From positions 124,001-188,000 of the forward strand of contig PAPM01000023.1 in the NCBI GenBank assembly GCA_002708905.1: a DNA stretch of 64,000 nucleotides, given 5' to 3'. The DNA is from Pseudomonadales bacterium (GTDB lineage: Bacteria > Pseudomonadota > Gammaproteobacteria > Pseudomonadales > Ketobacteraceae). The notes under the pieces are model-generated. The model searched no databases, was not told the DNA's origin, and was given only the letters and a program-made list of their open reading frames with translations. A program made the translations under genes and the position numbers. Of this stretch, positions 46,293 to 55,355 are shown in pieces; within the stretch, counting starts at the first letter, position 1; every line of letters begins with the position of its first letter.

Positions 46293-47432
46293 TTACCCCG
46301 CCTGAACCAACACGGCACAGCGCAGTCTGTTTTGTCCGAAGTACAGCATCATGTCAAAGCTGTCCCGGGGAATCGGAAGATAATGCTTTTCCAGCTGCGA
46401 GGCTTGTTCATTTTCATCAATGTCCGGATCATTAATATAGACAAAGTCCTCATCCATATCCACCAACAGCACCCAATGCGGCGCTTTTTTGCGATCGAAA
46501 CGATAGGTGCTGATCAGTACCAGCAGCATGGCATTGGCATCCAGCAAGGTTTTCATCTGGCCCAGAGACAACACTTCATGGTGAATCGGAACCTGCAATT
46601 CCGACAGCTTCTCCAGAAAATCATCGTGCACCAGTTCCAGCACCTGCTTCTTGCTGTCATTGCGAACACCTTCAGTAAACAGGGGACCGGCCTGGTTCAC
46701 ATACACATCCACCTTAAAGCCGCGCTTGGCCGCCGCATAGGCCAGCCCATGGGGGCCGCAACCGCCATGACCGGAAGTCATAAAAATGGTGGTGGCCTCA
46801 CGCCAGATCTGCAGCTCAGTGCGCTGGTCACAGACCACATCGTCCCGCAGGTCTTTCATGGCCATCAACAGAGAGGCAGCACCACAGGTAAAATCCGTAG
46901 TCTGCTCGTAGTAGGCCACCCGCTCACTGGGTTCGGACAGATGTTCTTCCACCCGCTCATGTGGAATGATGCGCTTTTGGAAACGCAGGGCATCGGCGTG
47001 GTCTTCATAGTAATCCGTATACAGTCCAAACTGGCGATAGCCCATGCGCTGGTATAAACCGATAGCAGCACTGTTATCGCGACGCACTTCAAGACGCATG
47101 AACATACGCCCTTCCTCTGCGGCGTCTTCCTCCGCTTCTTCCAACAGGCGCCGCCCCAAGCCCATGCCGTGGGCATCCGGCGATACGGCAATGGAATAGA
47201 GCCGTGCCAAACTGGTACCCTGGCGCATAAATACAAGGACGTATCCCAACAGGCTAGCTTCAGGTGAGGCATGCTGCTGCTCAGCCACCAGCAACAGGTT
47301 GTGATCCTGCTGCAACTGATGGCGAAAACTGCGCTTGCTCATACGATCGGAGTCAAAACACCGCTCCTCCAGATCCACCAGCTGATCCAGATCCTGCAGC
47401 GTCGCCTTGCGCAGGCTTATGGAGTCACCCAT
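46293..47432 (-). CDS. GNAT acetyltransferase fused to a peptidase C39-like domain
   Basis: 379 residues. An N-terminal RimI-like GNAT domain (about 1-160) has the acetyl-CoA loop SPDAHGMGLGRRLLEEAEEDA. The C-terminal domain (about 170-379) is a C39-like papain-fold peptidase, with catalytic Cys in TTDFTCGAASLLMA, and His/Asp in PHWVLLVDMDEDFVYINDPD. The gene overlaps the following DUF2817 gene (47425-47432) and is divergent from the RimK-type ligase beyond it. GNAT-peptidase fusions of this type occur beside RimK-like ligases and peptidases, and are thought to modify and trim peptides, but the substrate is unknown. Confidence 0.87.
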   Translation of the reverse strand: MGDSISLRKATLQDLDQLVDLEERCFDSDRMSKRSFRHQLQQDHNLLLVAEQQHASPEASLLGYVLVFMRQGTSLARLYSIAVSPDAHGMGLGRRLLEEAEEDAAEEGRMFMRLEVRRDNSAAIGLYQRMGYRQFGLYTDYYEDHADALRFQKRIIPHERVEEHLSEPSERVAYYEQTTDFTCGAASLLMAMKDLRDDVVCDQRTELQIWREATTIFMTSGHGGCGPHGLAYAAAKRGFKVDVYVNQAGPLFTEGVRNDSKKQVLELVHDDFLEKLSELQVPIHHEVLSLGQMKTLLDANAMLLVLISTYRFDRKKAPHWVLLVDMDEDFVYINDPDIDENEQASQLEKHYLPIPRDSFDMMLYFGQNRLRCAVLVQAG

Positions 47433-48552
47433 TCATCAAACCCTGACAGGCCATTTGAATCACCTGACGCCCCCGCATCAACACCAGCGTCTGCCACTGG
47501 GGCTCCGCCGGGTAGAACTGCTTTAACAACTGCTGCCGTACCCGCTCGCTGTCCGGATGAGCGAAAGGCTGCTGGCCGGGTTTGCGTACCCGGTGATCCT
47601 CCCGCAGACAACGCAACAACTCAGCGATGGGATAGGTGCCGAATTCCAGGGTGACATAGCAGCTGCGCGGCCCCATTACATCGTGAAAGGCGTAGTCCAC
47701 CAATCCGGTTTTCGGAACCGAACAACTGTCCCCGGACTCCGGTACGGTAACGGAATCGCCAAACCAATCCCGAGCTACCAACAACCCCGGTGAGCCAAGC
47801 GGATGATCACAGATCAACTCACCATAACCATAAGGCCCCAACCCGGTGTGCAGGTCGACTACCGCCACATCGCGATTGCCGCAGTCCAACTCGCTCAAGA
47901 CCAGCTCCAGATTGATCCGCGCCTGACAGCGGTCGCGGCCGCCATAAAACAAACCATCGGCAAATTCATACTGCCCGCCACTCACCGCCAGCTCATACTC
48001 GTACTGCCCATGCTGCTGCAGGTAATGCATTAGGCGTTGTTCATTCTGCACTAAAGATTCCGCAGCAGGATTTACCTCCTGTGGCACCAGGGCAGCGGCC
48101 AGCTCCCGATAACCGGCGTTGTCCGGCAGCGGCTGACGGAAGTCCACAAAATTTCGGTTCACATCAATACCCTGCTCGTCCACCCGCCGGCACCAGGCAA
48201 ACCCCCATGGGTTCACCGCATGCACCAGCAACACGGCCAACCCGTCCGGGACGGAAAGCTGGCCACTGGAAAGTCGCCGTACCAGGTCCTGCTGGATGGC
48301 TGAACCACAGAAGCCCTCGATGCCGTGTACAGCCGATAACAATACCAACACCCGGGGCGCATCCTGATCCCCGATCCATACCTGCCGGGTGGCTAAAGAT
48401 TCACCTGAAGGACCGCTGCCCTCATAGGGCAGGGAGGTCAGCCGCGCCGGCAATCCCAAAGCGGATACCGCGCCCAGGAAAGCCTGCTCAGCTTCCGCAT
48501 AGGAGCTTGAAAAAACGGATAATTCCCGGTGGGACAGCAATGGCGACAGCAT
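47425..48552 (-). CDS. DUF2817/M14-family zinc carboxypeptidase-like protein
   Basis: 375 residues. The fold of an M14 carboxypeptidase: HGIEGFCGSAIQ (HxxE zinc ligands), NPWGFAWCRRVDEQGIDVNRNF (substrate region), VVDLHTGLGPYG (third ligand His). DUF2817 is a conserved family with metallopeptidase features. It overlaps the GNAT-C39 gene by 8 bases and is 201 bases from the divergent RimK-like gene. The three probably act on one peptide or amide-linked product. Confidence 0.85.
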   Translation of the reverse strand: MLSPLLSHRELSVFSSSYAEAEQAFLGAVSALGLPARLTSLPYEGSGPSGESLATRQVWIGDQDAPRVLVLLSAVHGIEGFCGSAIQQDLVRRLSSGQLSVPDGLAVLLVHAVNPWGFAWCRRVDEQGIDVNRNFVDFRQPLPDNAGYRELAAALVPQEVNPAAESLVQNEQRLMHYLQQHGQYEYELAVSGGQYEFADGLFYGGRDRCQARINLELVLSELDCGNRDVAVVDLHTGLGPYGYGELICDHPLGSPGLLVARDWFGDSVTVPESGDSCSVPKTGLVDYAFHDVMGPRSCYVTLEFGTYPIAELLRCLREDHRVRKPGQQPFAHPDSERVRQQLLKQFYPAEPQWQTLVLMRGRQVIQMACQGLMNG

Positions 48553-48753
48553 GCATTTACCTCTTCAATCTGCACGAAAACACAGCGTAACCCTGGCCCC
48601 GTTTTTTTACCAGCGGCGACAATAAAAATAGTCGTTTAAAGGCTTGTAATTCCCCAAGGTTGAATCCAATATTTCCCGCAAGGCCCGCTTCCGGTTGCCC
48701 CTGAATCCGCGCCCAAGATCTCCCATTTACTTTGCGAACAAAAACAGGAAACC

Positions 48754-50238
48754 ATGTCACAACTTCTCGTAGTGGTCGATTCCCTGAAAGACTGGGCACC
48801 CTATTTTCCCGCTGAAGACGTTATCACGTTCGATGACTACTTGAGCCGCCAGGATGGCAAGAAGAAAACCCGCACCCGCGTCATCAACCTGTGCCGCAGT
48901 TACAAGTATCTGTCCAAGGGATACTATTGTTCCCTGCTGGGGGAGGCACGGGATCACCATGTAATGCCCTCCCTGCGGGTCATCAACGACCTGAACCAGA
49001 AATCCCTGTACACCCTGCACCTGGACGACCTGACGGAACTGAATGATCGGGAGCTGCATGATTCAGAGCTGGAAAAGGAAGTTACGTTCATTACCTACTT
49101 CGGCTCGACACCGGACATGGAATTCAAAACCCTGGCCAAGGATCTGTTCGAGAAATTTCCCTGCCCGATCCTGGAGGTGAGCCTGCGCTTTTCTGATCGC
49201 TGGCAGATTACGGAATTACAGGCATTGTCTCCCCACAACCTGAAAACCGACGAGCAGCAAACGGAATTCGCCAACGCCCTGGATCGCTTCAGCCATAAAA
49301 TCTGGCGCTCACCCAAGGCGCGCAAACAATACCGCTATGACCTCGCCATCCTAACCAACAAAGATGAAAAGCTGCCCCCCAGTGATGCCAAGGCCATCAA
49401 GCGCTTCATCAAGGCCGGCAATCAGCTCGGCGTGGACGTGGACATCATCGACCGCAAAGACTATGTTCGTCTGGCGGAATACGATGCCCTGTTCATTCGT
49501 GAGACCACCGCCATTGACCATCATACCTTTCGCTTTGCCAAAAAAGCGGAATCGGAAGGCATGGTGGTGATCGACGACCCCATGTCCATCCTGCGCTGCT
49601 GCAACAAGGTGTACCTGACGGACCTGTTCAACCTGAACAAGGTACCGTCGCCGAAAACCTTTATTCTGAGCAAACAGGATAAAGCTGCGTTGCAAAGCGC
49701 CATGGAAGCCATCGGCTTCCCCATCGTCTTGAAAATTCCCGATGGTGCGTTTTCTCAGGGAGTGTTCAAGGTAAACAACCCGGAAGAATTCGATGCCAAG
49801 ATCCAGGCCCTTTTCAAAAAGTCCGCCCTGGTGTTGGCGCAAGAATTCCTGTATACGGATTTCGACTGGCGCATCGGCGTCATCAACAACAAGCCCCTGT
49901 ATGCGTGCCGTTACTACATGGCCAAGGATCACTGGCAGATCTACAACCACGCCAGCAAAAGCGGCCGCTTCACCAGCGGTGGCTTCGACACCATGCCCAC
50001 CTATGAAGTACCCAAGCCCGTACTGGACGCAGCGTTAAAGGCTACCAAACTGATCGGCCCCAGCCTCTATGGTGTGGACATCAAGCAATCCGGTGACCGC
50101 GCCCTGGTGATCGAGGTGAATGACAACCCCAGTATTGAATCCGGGGTGGAAGACCTGTTCCTGGGCAACCAGTTGTATGAGCAGATCATGCAGGAGTTCG
50201 TTACCCGCATCGAATCCCGTCGCAGTCAGAAGAGCTGA
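48754..50238 (+). CDS. RimK-family ATP-grasp amide ligase
   Basis: 494 residues, longer than E. coli RimK. The N-terminal ~180 residues are a RimK-associated domain (LLVVVDSLKDWAPYFPAEDV); the C-terminal ~300 residues are an ATP-grasp fold, with VLKIPDGAFSQGVFKV, LVLAQEFLYTDFDWRIGVI and the Mg-binding VIEVNDNPSIESGVED. Such enzymes ligate amino acids to a carboxyl group, as RimK does with glutamate on ribosomal protein S6. The gene is divergent from the peptidase genes, across a 201-base gap with no further ORF. The substrate is unknown. Confidence 0.9.
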   Translation: MSQLLVVVDSLKDWAPYFPAEDVITFDDYLSRQDGKKKTRTRVINLCRSYKYLSKGYYCSLLGEARDHHVMPSLRVINDLNQKSLYTLHLDDLTELNDRELHDSELEKEVTFITYFGSTPDMEFKTLAKDLFEKFPCPILEVSLRFSDRWQITELQALSPHNLKTDEQQTEFANALDRFSHKIWRSPKARKQYRYDLAILTNKDEKLPPSDAKAIKRFIKAGNQLGVDVDIIDRKDYVRLAEYDALFIRETTAIDHHTFRFAKKAESEGMVVIDDPMSILRCCNKVYLTDLFNLNKVPSPKTFILSKQDKAALQSAMEAIGFPIVLKIPDGAFSQGVFKVNNPEEFDAKIQALFKKSALVLAQEFLYTDFDWRIGVINNKPLYACRYYMAKDHWQIYNHASKSGRFTSGGFDTMPTYEVPKPVLDAALKATKLIGPSLYGVDIKQSGDRALVIEVNDNPSIESGVEDLFLGNQLYEQIMQEFVTRIESRRSQKS

Positions 50239-50332
50239 CATCACCGCCAGGCTGGGCTACAGGCCCAGCCCGGATTTGACAATTCAGTGCGACCCCATGT
50301 TAACTGGTGAGAAATAACAAGAAGGGTCCGAC

Positions 50333-51223
50333 ATGAGCACCACCCCCCGCCAGTGGAAATCACTGGGCAACAGCCTGCGGTTGAAAGGACACTCCATCTT
50401 TGTCATTGATTCAGGTCCGCCGCTGCATAATCCGGATGCAGAGACCATTCTGCTGCTGCACGGCTATCCCACGTCTAGCTGGGACTGGGAACGGCTTTGG
50501 TCTTTGCTGCAAACCGACTTTCGCCTGATTGCCCTGGACCTGCTGGGTTTCGGATTTTCCGACAAGCCCTACCCCCACCGCTATTTGATCCAGGAACAAG
50601 CCGATATTGTAGAAGCGCTGGTGGAACGCATGGGCCTGAGCCGCTTTCATGTTCTCTCCCACGACTATGGTGACACGGTAGCGCAGGAGTTATTAGCCCG
50701 ACAAAATGAACTGGAACAGCCCCAATGGCTATCGCTGTGCCTGCTGAACGGTGGCCTGTTTCCGGAAACCCATCGCCCGCGCCTGGTCCAGAGACTATTG
50801 GCCAGCCCACTGGGACCGTATCTGACCCGGCATATGGAGAAAGCCTCTATCCACAAAACCATGAGCCAGATATTCGGGCCTGATACCCAGCCGGATGAGG
50901 AACTGATTGACGGCTTTTGGGAAGTGATCAATATCAACAACGGCCGCCGCACACTGCATAAGTTGATCGACTATATGAAACAACGTCGGCAATACCGGGA
51001 ACGCTGGGTGGGCGCATTACAACAATGCCGCATCCCCATCGGGCTCATCAATGGTAACGTCGATCCGATCTCCGGCGCTCATATGGTGGCCCGTTATAAA
51101 GAGGTAGTGGGGCCACCCTTGATGATCATTTCACTGGAGAACATTGGCCATTATCCACAATGGGAATCACCCGCCCAGGTGAACAGTGCCTACCGACAAT
51201 TTCTGAATGCAGCAACCGACTGA
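50333..51223 (+). CDS. Alpha/beta hydrolase, epoxide hydrolase / haloalkane dehalogenase-like
   Basis: 296 residues. The oxyanion motif LLHGYPTSSWDWERLW is at about 43-58, and the nucleophile elbow is LSHDYGDTVA, with Asp as nucleophile rather than Ser, typical of haloalkane dehalogenases and epoxide hydrolases. The acid may be Asp in GNVDPISG and the base His in ENIGHYPQW near the C-terminus. It lies 94 bases after the rimK-like gene and is convergent with dabA. Substrate specificity cannot be read. Confidence 0.87.
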   Translation: MSTTPRQWKSLGNSLRLKGHSIFVIDSGPPLHNPDAETILLLHGYPTSSWDWERLWSLLQTDFRLIALDLLGFGFSDKPYPHRYLIQEQADIVEALVERMGLSRFHVLSHDYGDTVAQELLARQNELEQPQWLSLCLLNGGLFPETHRPRLVQRLLASPLGPYLTRHMEKASIHKTMSQIFGPDTQPDEELIDGFWEVININNGRRTLHKLIDYMKQRRQYRERWVGALQQCRIPIGLINGNVDPISGAHMVARYKEVVGPPLMIISLENIGHYPQWESPAQVNSAYRQFLNAATD

Positions 51224-51229
51224 GATGGT

Positions 51230-53677
51230 TTATGCTGCATCGGCCACCTCGACCTCCTGCCATTCGCCGCGGTAATAGCGCGATAGAGTTTGCGCTTCCA
51301 GGTCCCATTGAAAAACATACAGCCAGTCGTTATTGATGAGATCGGCGACCATTTCATGGCGCTTGATAATATCGGCAATCGCCTGCTTCGGCGCGGCCAG
51401 ATACACACTGAGCCGCAGCGGCTGATGCATCCACTGCTTGCCATTGTGCAGCGATTGCATGGCCAGGCCGATACGCAGATCCCCGCCATTGCCTTCAAAC
51501 ACGCCCAGGTTGCCCCCGACAATATTGTGCAGAACCTTATTACCGCTGCCATATTTTCGATTATCCGTCACCGATGCGTTGTACTGCATGTTGATCCAGT
51601 TGGTGACGATCATTGGCGCGGTCATGATGAGTTCCAGAATGTTAAAACCTTCGTCATTCTGCCATCTATAGTCATGCAGGAAACTGCGGCCCGATAAATC
51701 CAGTGCGCGGGTAAAGGAGCGGGGGGCGACGATAAAGCTGGCGTTATTGGCCAAGCCCCATTCCGGTCTGACCTGCGACCAATCGCGGCTGCGTTTTTGC
51801 AACAAGCCAGCCAGTTTTGCGGGGTTCACCTCAGCAACATCAAGGCTTTTTGCCCGCGCCTGGCGGGCGGATTGGCCGGCATTCTTCAACCAGTCATTCA
51901 ATTGATCCTGAATCGGGCCACCCAAACAAGTGATTTCGTCCGTGGTAGTGTTGTGGAGTGCCGCCACAAAACGGCAGTCATCCGGAATAATCAGCGCCTG
52001 TTCGCTCAGGGAACGGCGGATGTCGCGATCGTTCAGCAAACTCGCCAACACCCGCACGTTGAGTTCGCCGGTTTGTCCCCCGCAGGCGCCGCAATCCAGG
52101 CCCGCCGCGTGGGGGTTGTTACAGCTTTGACTGCCATGACCAACCAGCAACACGATTTCGGCGAACTGATCGGTTAACCCCATGGCGGTTAATACCCCGG
52201 CCACCAGCTTAGTTTTCTCCTCCAAGCTAAGCCGTCGACCCTCCCGCGATAATTGCCAACCGCCAGCCCCCGGCAAATTATTGACCGGATGATGATGCGG
52301 GCTGGGGAAAAACGTATTTTTCAGCAGCTTATAGCCGTAGGCCAATCCCATGGCCTCCACCAGGCTAAACGTTGCCGGGGAGGAAGTCTGCAGATTCTGC
52401 AATCGCACCTTTTTGCGCAGGGCTTCGGGCCGGGCGGTGAGAGCGTCACCGGAGTGGTCGCTGGTTTCAGTGGCTTCAGTTACCTGAATGGCGGGTTTCA
52501 ACAGGCCCGGCAGGTGCGGCCGTCGCAGTGCGGTACCCTGGGGCCGGTATTCCAACGGCAAACCGAAAAAACCGGCAAAACCGCGCGTTTCAATGCTGGG
52601 GGATTGTGCCTCCAACGCTCGGCGCATGGGTTCGGAACGCACATCAATACAAAACACCGCCTGCAATGCGGGCACAGGTGTCGATGCCGGGAGGGCTACC
52701 GTCTGCAGCTGTTGGTGGAGTTGCGATTGATAAGCTATTTCCGCGGCAAGTTGCCACACCCAGGTTAAGCGCTGGGATTCTGCATGGGCAGAAACAATGT
52801 GCGGCAACCGCGCCCACTGCGACCGCCAGTTGGCGTTTAGTTTTTGAAACTCGCCGGGACGCTGACTGCGATAGTGGCGCCACAGTACCAGCTCCCAACC
52901 CAGCCGCACAGACAACAATTCTTCCATCAGGTGGATGCCGGTTTCTTCCTGCAAGCCTGCCTGCCAGTGTAAATACGCCGCCCAGGAGGCCCAGCCGTTA
53001 ATATCCAACAGCAGGGCGTGAAAAAAGTCGGGCAGGTGCGGTTCCTCAACCACGAGTTCCGCACACGCCTCGGCCAATAGCGCTTCGTAGTTGTCGGGCA
53101 GGCATTCAAATTGTTGGGCCAGGCCCGGCTCAGCCATCAGAATTTCCAAGCCGCGATCCTGCCGGGTTAAAGCCAGCCATTCGCGGTACAAACCGGCGTT
53201 GTTTGCCTGGCCAAAGTGGCGGTGGGATTGAAAAAATTCAGCACAAAACTGGCTGACCTGATGGGTGACTTCATCCTGCCAGGCCATTCGGTGCTGGCGG
53301 TTGCCAAAACTGTCCAACCAATCCGCCACATTATGCCAGTGGCCTTGTCGCTCACTGCTCTGCAAATGTTCCAGCAATGCCCCGATGCCCTCTTCCACCT
53401 TCCGTTCGCGAGCCGCTTGCTCAAGGTGTTCAGGTTGAATGTGTGTCAACCACAATTCCTGGTAATAGGCCTTTGGCATTAAACAACGCACCTTGGCCAA
53501 GGCGGCTAGTCTTGCGGACACATCGGCGAAGGGTTGCTGCCGCAGCTCCCACCAGGGATTGACGGCAATCAGCTGGTCCAGGGGCCATGTGGGCGCAATG
53601 CGGGCACAGGCTTGTTGAACCCCAGCATACTGGCGGTCCGATAAGGTGGCATAGGGCGTTTGTTGCAAGGCATTCAT
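51230..53677 (-). CDS. dabA: Inorganic carbon accumulation protein DabA (DUF2309)
   Basis: 815 residues, the DUF2309 family. DabA is a carbonic-anhydrase-like zinc protein that works with the membrane subunit DabB to accumulate bicarbonate. The zinc and active-site motifs are intact: Cys343 and Asp345 in FCIDVRSEPMRR, His514 in LVGHGSQSC and Cys529 in GLDCGACGG, matching the ligand set described for Halothiobacillus DabA2 (Cys351, Asp353, His524, Cys539). The start overlaps the dabB stop (ATGA). No RubisCO is visible, so the bicarbonate may serve carboxylases or pH balance. Confidence 0.93.
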   Translation of the reverse strand: MNALQQTPYATLSDRQYAGVQQACARIAPTWPLDQLIAVNPWWELRQQPFADVSARLAALAKVRCLMPKAYYQELWLTHIQPEHLEQAARERKVEEGIGALLEHLQSSERQGHWHNVADWLDSFGNRQHRMAWQDEVTHQVSQFCAEFFQSHRHFGQANNAGLYREWLALTRQDRGLEILMAEPGLAQQFECLPDNYEALLAEACAELVVEEPHLPDFFHALLLDINGWASWAAYLHWQAGLQEETGIHLMEELLSVRLGWELVLWRHYRSQRPGEFQKLNANWRSQWARLPHIVSAHAESQRLTWVWQLAAEIAYQSQLHQQLQTVALPASTPVPALQAVFCIDVRSEPMRRALEAQSPSIETRGFAGFFGLPLEYRPQGTALRRPHLPGLLKPAIQVTEATETSDHSGDALTARPEALRKKVRLQNLQTSSPATFSLVEAMGLAYGYKLLKNTFFPSPHHHPVNNLPGAGGWQLSREGRRLSLEEKTKLVAGVLTAMGLTDQFAEIVLLVGHGSQSCNNPHAAGLDCGACGGQTGELNVRVLASLLNDRDIRRSLSEQALIIPDDCRFVAALHNTTTDEITCLGGPIQDQLNDWLKNAGQSARQARAKSLDVAEVNPAKLAGLLQKRSRDWSQVRPEWGLANNASFIVAPRSFTRALDLSGRSFLHDYRWQNDEGFNILELIMTAPMIVTNWINMQYNASVTDNRKYGSGNKVLHNIVGGNLGVFEGNGGDLRIGLAMQSLHNGKQWMHQPLRLSVYLAAPKQAIADIIKRHEMVADLINNDWLYVFQWDLEAQTLSRYYRGEWQEVEVADAA

Positions 53678-55230
53678 ACCAATGGCTCCTGGCTTAAAAA
53701 GGGTTGCGGTAATTGTTTAACGTTCAGCGGGGAAGGCAGGTGTGTTGGCCAGATGGCCAGAGTCACTCTGGTTGACCACTCATCCAGGTACAGGCCAGAG
53801 AACATGGCGTTCCACAATCGTTTGCCCATTACCGTATCGTTCGCATAGGTCAGCAACCACGCGCCACCAAACAATAGGACGACCAACAACCCAAACCATA
53901 AATCGGCAATCGGGTTTGCTGACACCGCCACCTCCGCCACCAACCAACTGGCGCCGGATTTTTGCAGGCTATAGGTGGTGATCAACACCGCGCCAAGCAC
54001 CACAACAGACAGCAGTTGGGGCACGGCAAAATCGCGGCTGCGTTGTACCAGCAGCAACGCAACCATGCCCGTTAACAACAACCAGGGGCTATAGGGCCCG
54101 TGGCCGGCGAGCAACACGAAGGGAATCGCTACCAGTGCCAGGGCAATACTCAGGGCTACCGCCCATCGACCCAGGCCTGGTGTCTGGGAAGGCGCCATCT
54201 GCCGGTAGAGATAGTGCTCCACCGCCGCCCCGGCATTGAGAAAGGCATAGGCCTTGTAGCAGGAGTGCGCCACTAAATGCAGCAGTGCCAGTTCATAAAG
54301 CCCCAGCGCACACTCCACCAACATCAGCCCCATCTGTGCCGTGGTGGACCAGGCCAAACGCACTTTGACACTCACTCGGGTCAGCATGATCAGCCCCGCC
54401 AGCAGCGTGGTCAGCCCTGACACCACCAGGATTAACCATTGAGCAATTAGCGCCTGAGAGAGCAGCGGTGCAAACAATATCAACAGATAACCGCCCAGGT
54501 TAATAATGCCGGCATGCAACAGCGCCGATACCGGTGTGGGGGACTCTACAACCTGAATTAACCAGCCGTGGACAGGCAACTGGGCACATTTTATCAGCGC
54601 CGTCAGCGCCAGCAGCAGGGCGGCGCTTTCTTCATAGTGACTGAGCTCGTCAAGACCAGCCTGTGAGTAAGCCACCAGCACCTCATCGATTAACCAGGTG
54701 CCGTGCTCGATATAAAGCAACACCACGGCCGCCAGCAGCGACAGTTCCGCGACCCGGGCCAACAAAAATTTCTTGTGCGCCGCCAACGCCGCCCGGGGCC
54801 GATTGGGGTAAAACATCAGCAACCGATGCAGGCACAGACTGATAGCGACCCAGGCGGCCAGCAGCAGTAGCATGTGGTTACTGATGACCGCCAGCGAGGC
54901 CGCCGCCAGAGTGGCAAACAAGCTTTGGTAATAGTCCCGCTCATGGGGCTCCCCGGCGAGGTAGTGGACGGAAAAGCGGGAAATCACTGCACCTATCACG
55001 GTAATCAGCAGCAGCAACACCAAGCTAACCGGCGCCGACGATAGCCAGGGCGCGACGGCGGCGTCCGCCACCGACAAGTGGCCGATTACCGCCAGCAGGG
55101 CGGCCACCAGGGCCGCCAAAGCCGCGCCGAACTGCCATCGGGCCAGCCGTTGCGGCCAAAGCGACCCAGCCACATAGGCCAGCGGCACGCTGCATAGCAG
55201 GAAAGAAAGAACGAGCGAAGTGAATGCCAT
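53674..55230 (-). CDS. dabB: Inorganic carbon accumulation protein DabB (proton-conducting, NuoL-like)
   Basis: 518 residues from the ATG at 55228-55230 (MAFTSLVLSFLLCSVPL), with AGGAGGT directly upstream; an upstream extension is not supported. About 13-14 membrane helices of the proton-translocating NuoL/MrpA fold, with LLHAGIINLGGYLLI as the conserved Lys/His region and HLVAHSCYKAYAFLNAG. It pairs with DabA and would couple ion flow to bicarbonate uptake. The 4-base overlap with dabA implies coupled translation. The gene is divergent from a LysR regulator, likely its controller. Confidence 0.92.
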   Translation of the reverse strand: MAFTSLVLSFLLCSVPLAYVAGSLWPQRLARWQFGAALAALVAALLAVIGHLSVADAAVAPWLSSAPVSLVLLLLITVIGAVISRFSVHYLAGEPHERDYYQSLFATLAAASLAVISNHMLLLLAAWVAISLCLHRLLMFYPNRPRAALAAHKKFLLARVAELSLLAAVVLLYIEHGTWLIDEVLVAYSQAGLDELSHYEESAALLLALTALIKCAQLPVHGWLIQVVESPTPVSALLHAGIINLGGYLLILFAPLLSQALIAQWLILVVSGLTTLLAGLIMLTRVSVKVRLAWSTTAQMGLMLVECALGLYELALLHLVAHSCYKAYAFLNAGAAVEHYLYRQMAPSQTPGLGRWAVALSIALALVAIPFVLLAGHGPYSPWLLLTGMVALLLVQRSRDFAVPQLLSVVVLGAVLITTYSLQKSGASWLVAEVAVSANPIADLWFGLLVVLLFGGAWLLTYANDTVMGKRLWNAMFSGLYLDEWSTRVTLAIWPTHLPSPLNVKQLPQPFLSQEPLV

Positions 55231-55355
55231 GGAGACCTCCTGTTTCAACCGGGGGTAGTATGGCAATCACGCATAAGTTAAGTAAAATAGAATATAAAGA
55301 ATCATTCGTTCTGTTATAGTGAACACTCTTAGTGTCCGGTCTGCGAGGGCCCATC
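55231..55355. promoter_or_regulatory. Divergent control region between dabB and lysR-type gene
   Basis: An AT-rich stretch at 55270-55320 contains the dyad AGAATCATTCGTTCT (AGAA-N7-TTCT, 55298-55312), a shape used by LysR-type regulators. It is a candidate operator for the adjacent LysR protein acting on dabBA. No promoter boxes could be assigned with confidence. Confidence 0.4.

Noticed and set aside
46293-47432. Bacteriocin export or processing role for the C39 domain
   Set aside because: The C39 fold is fused to a GNAT domain, has no ABC transporter and no nearby leader-peptide gene; a peptide-modification role fits the RimK neighbour better.
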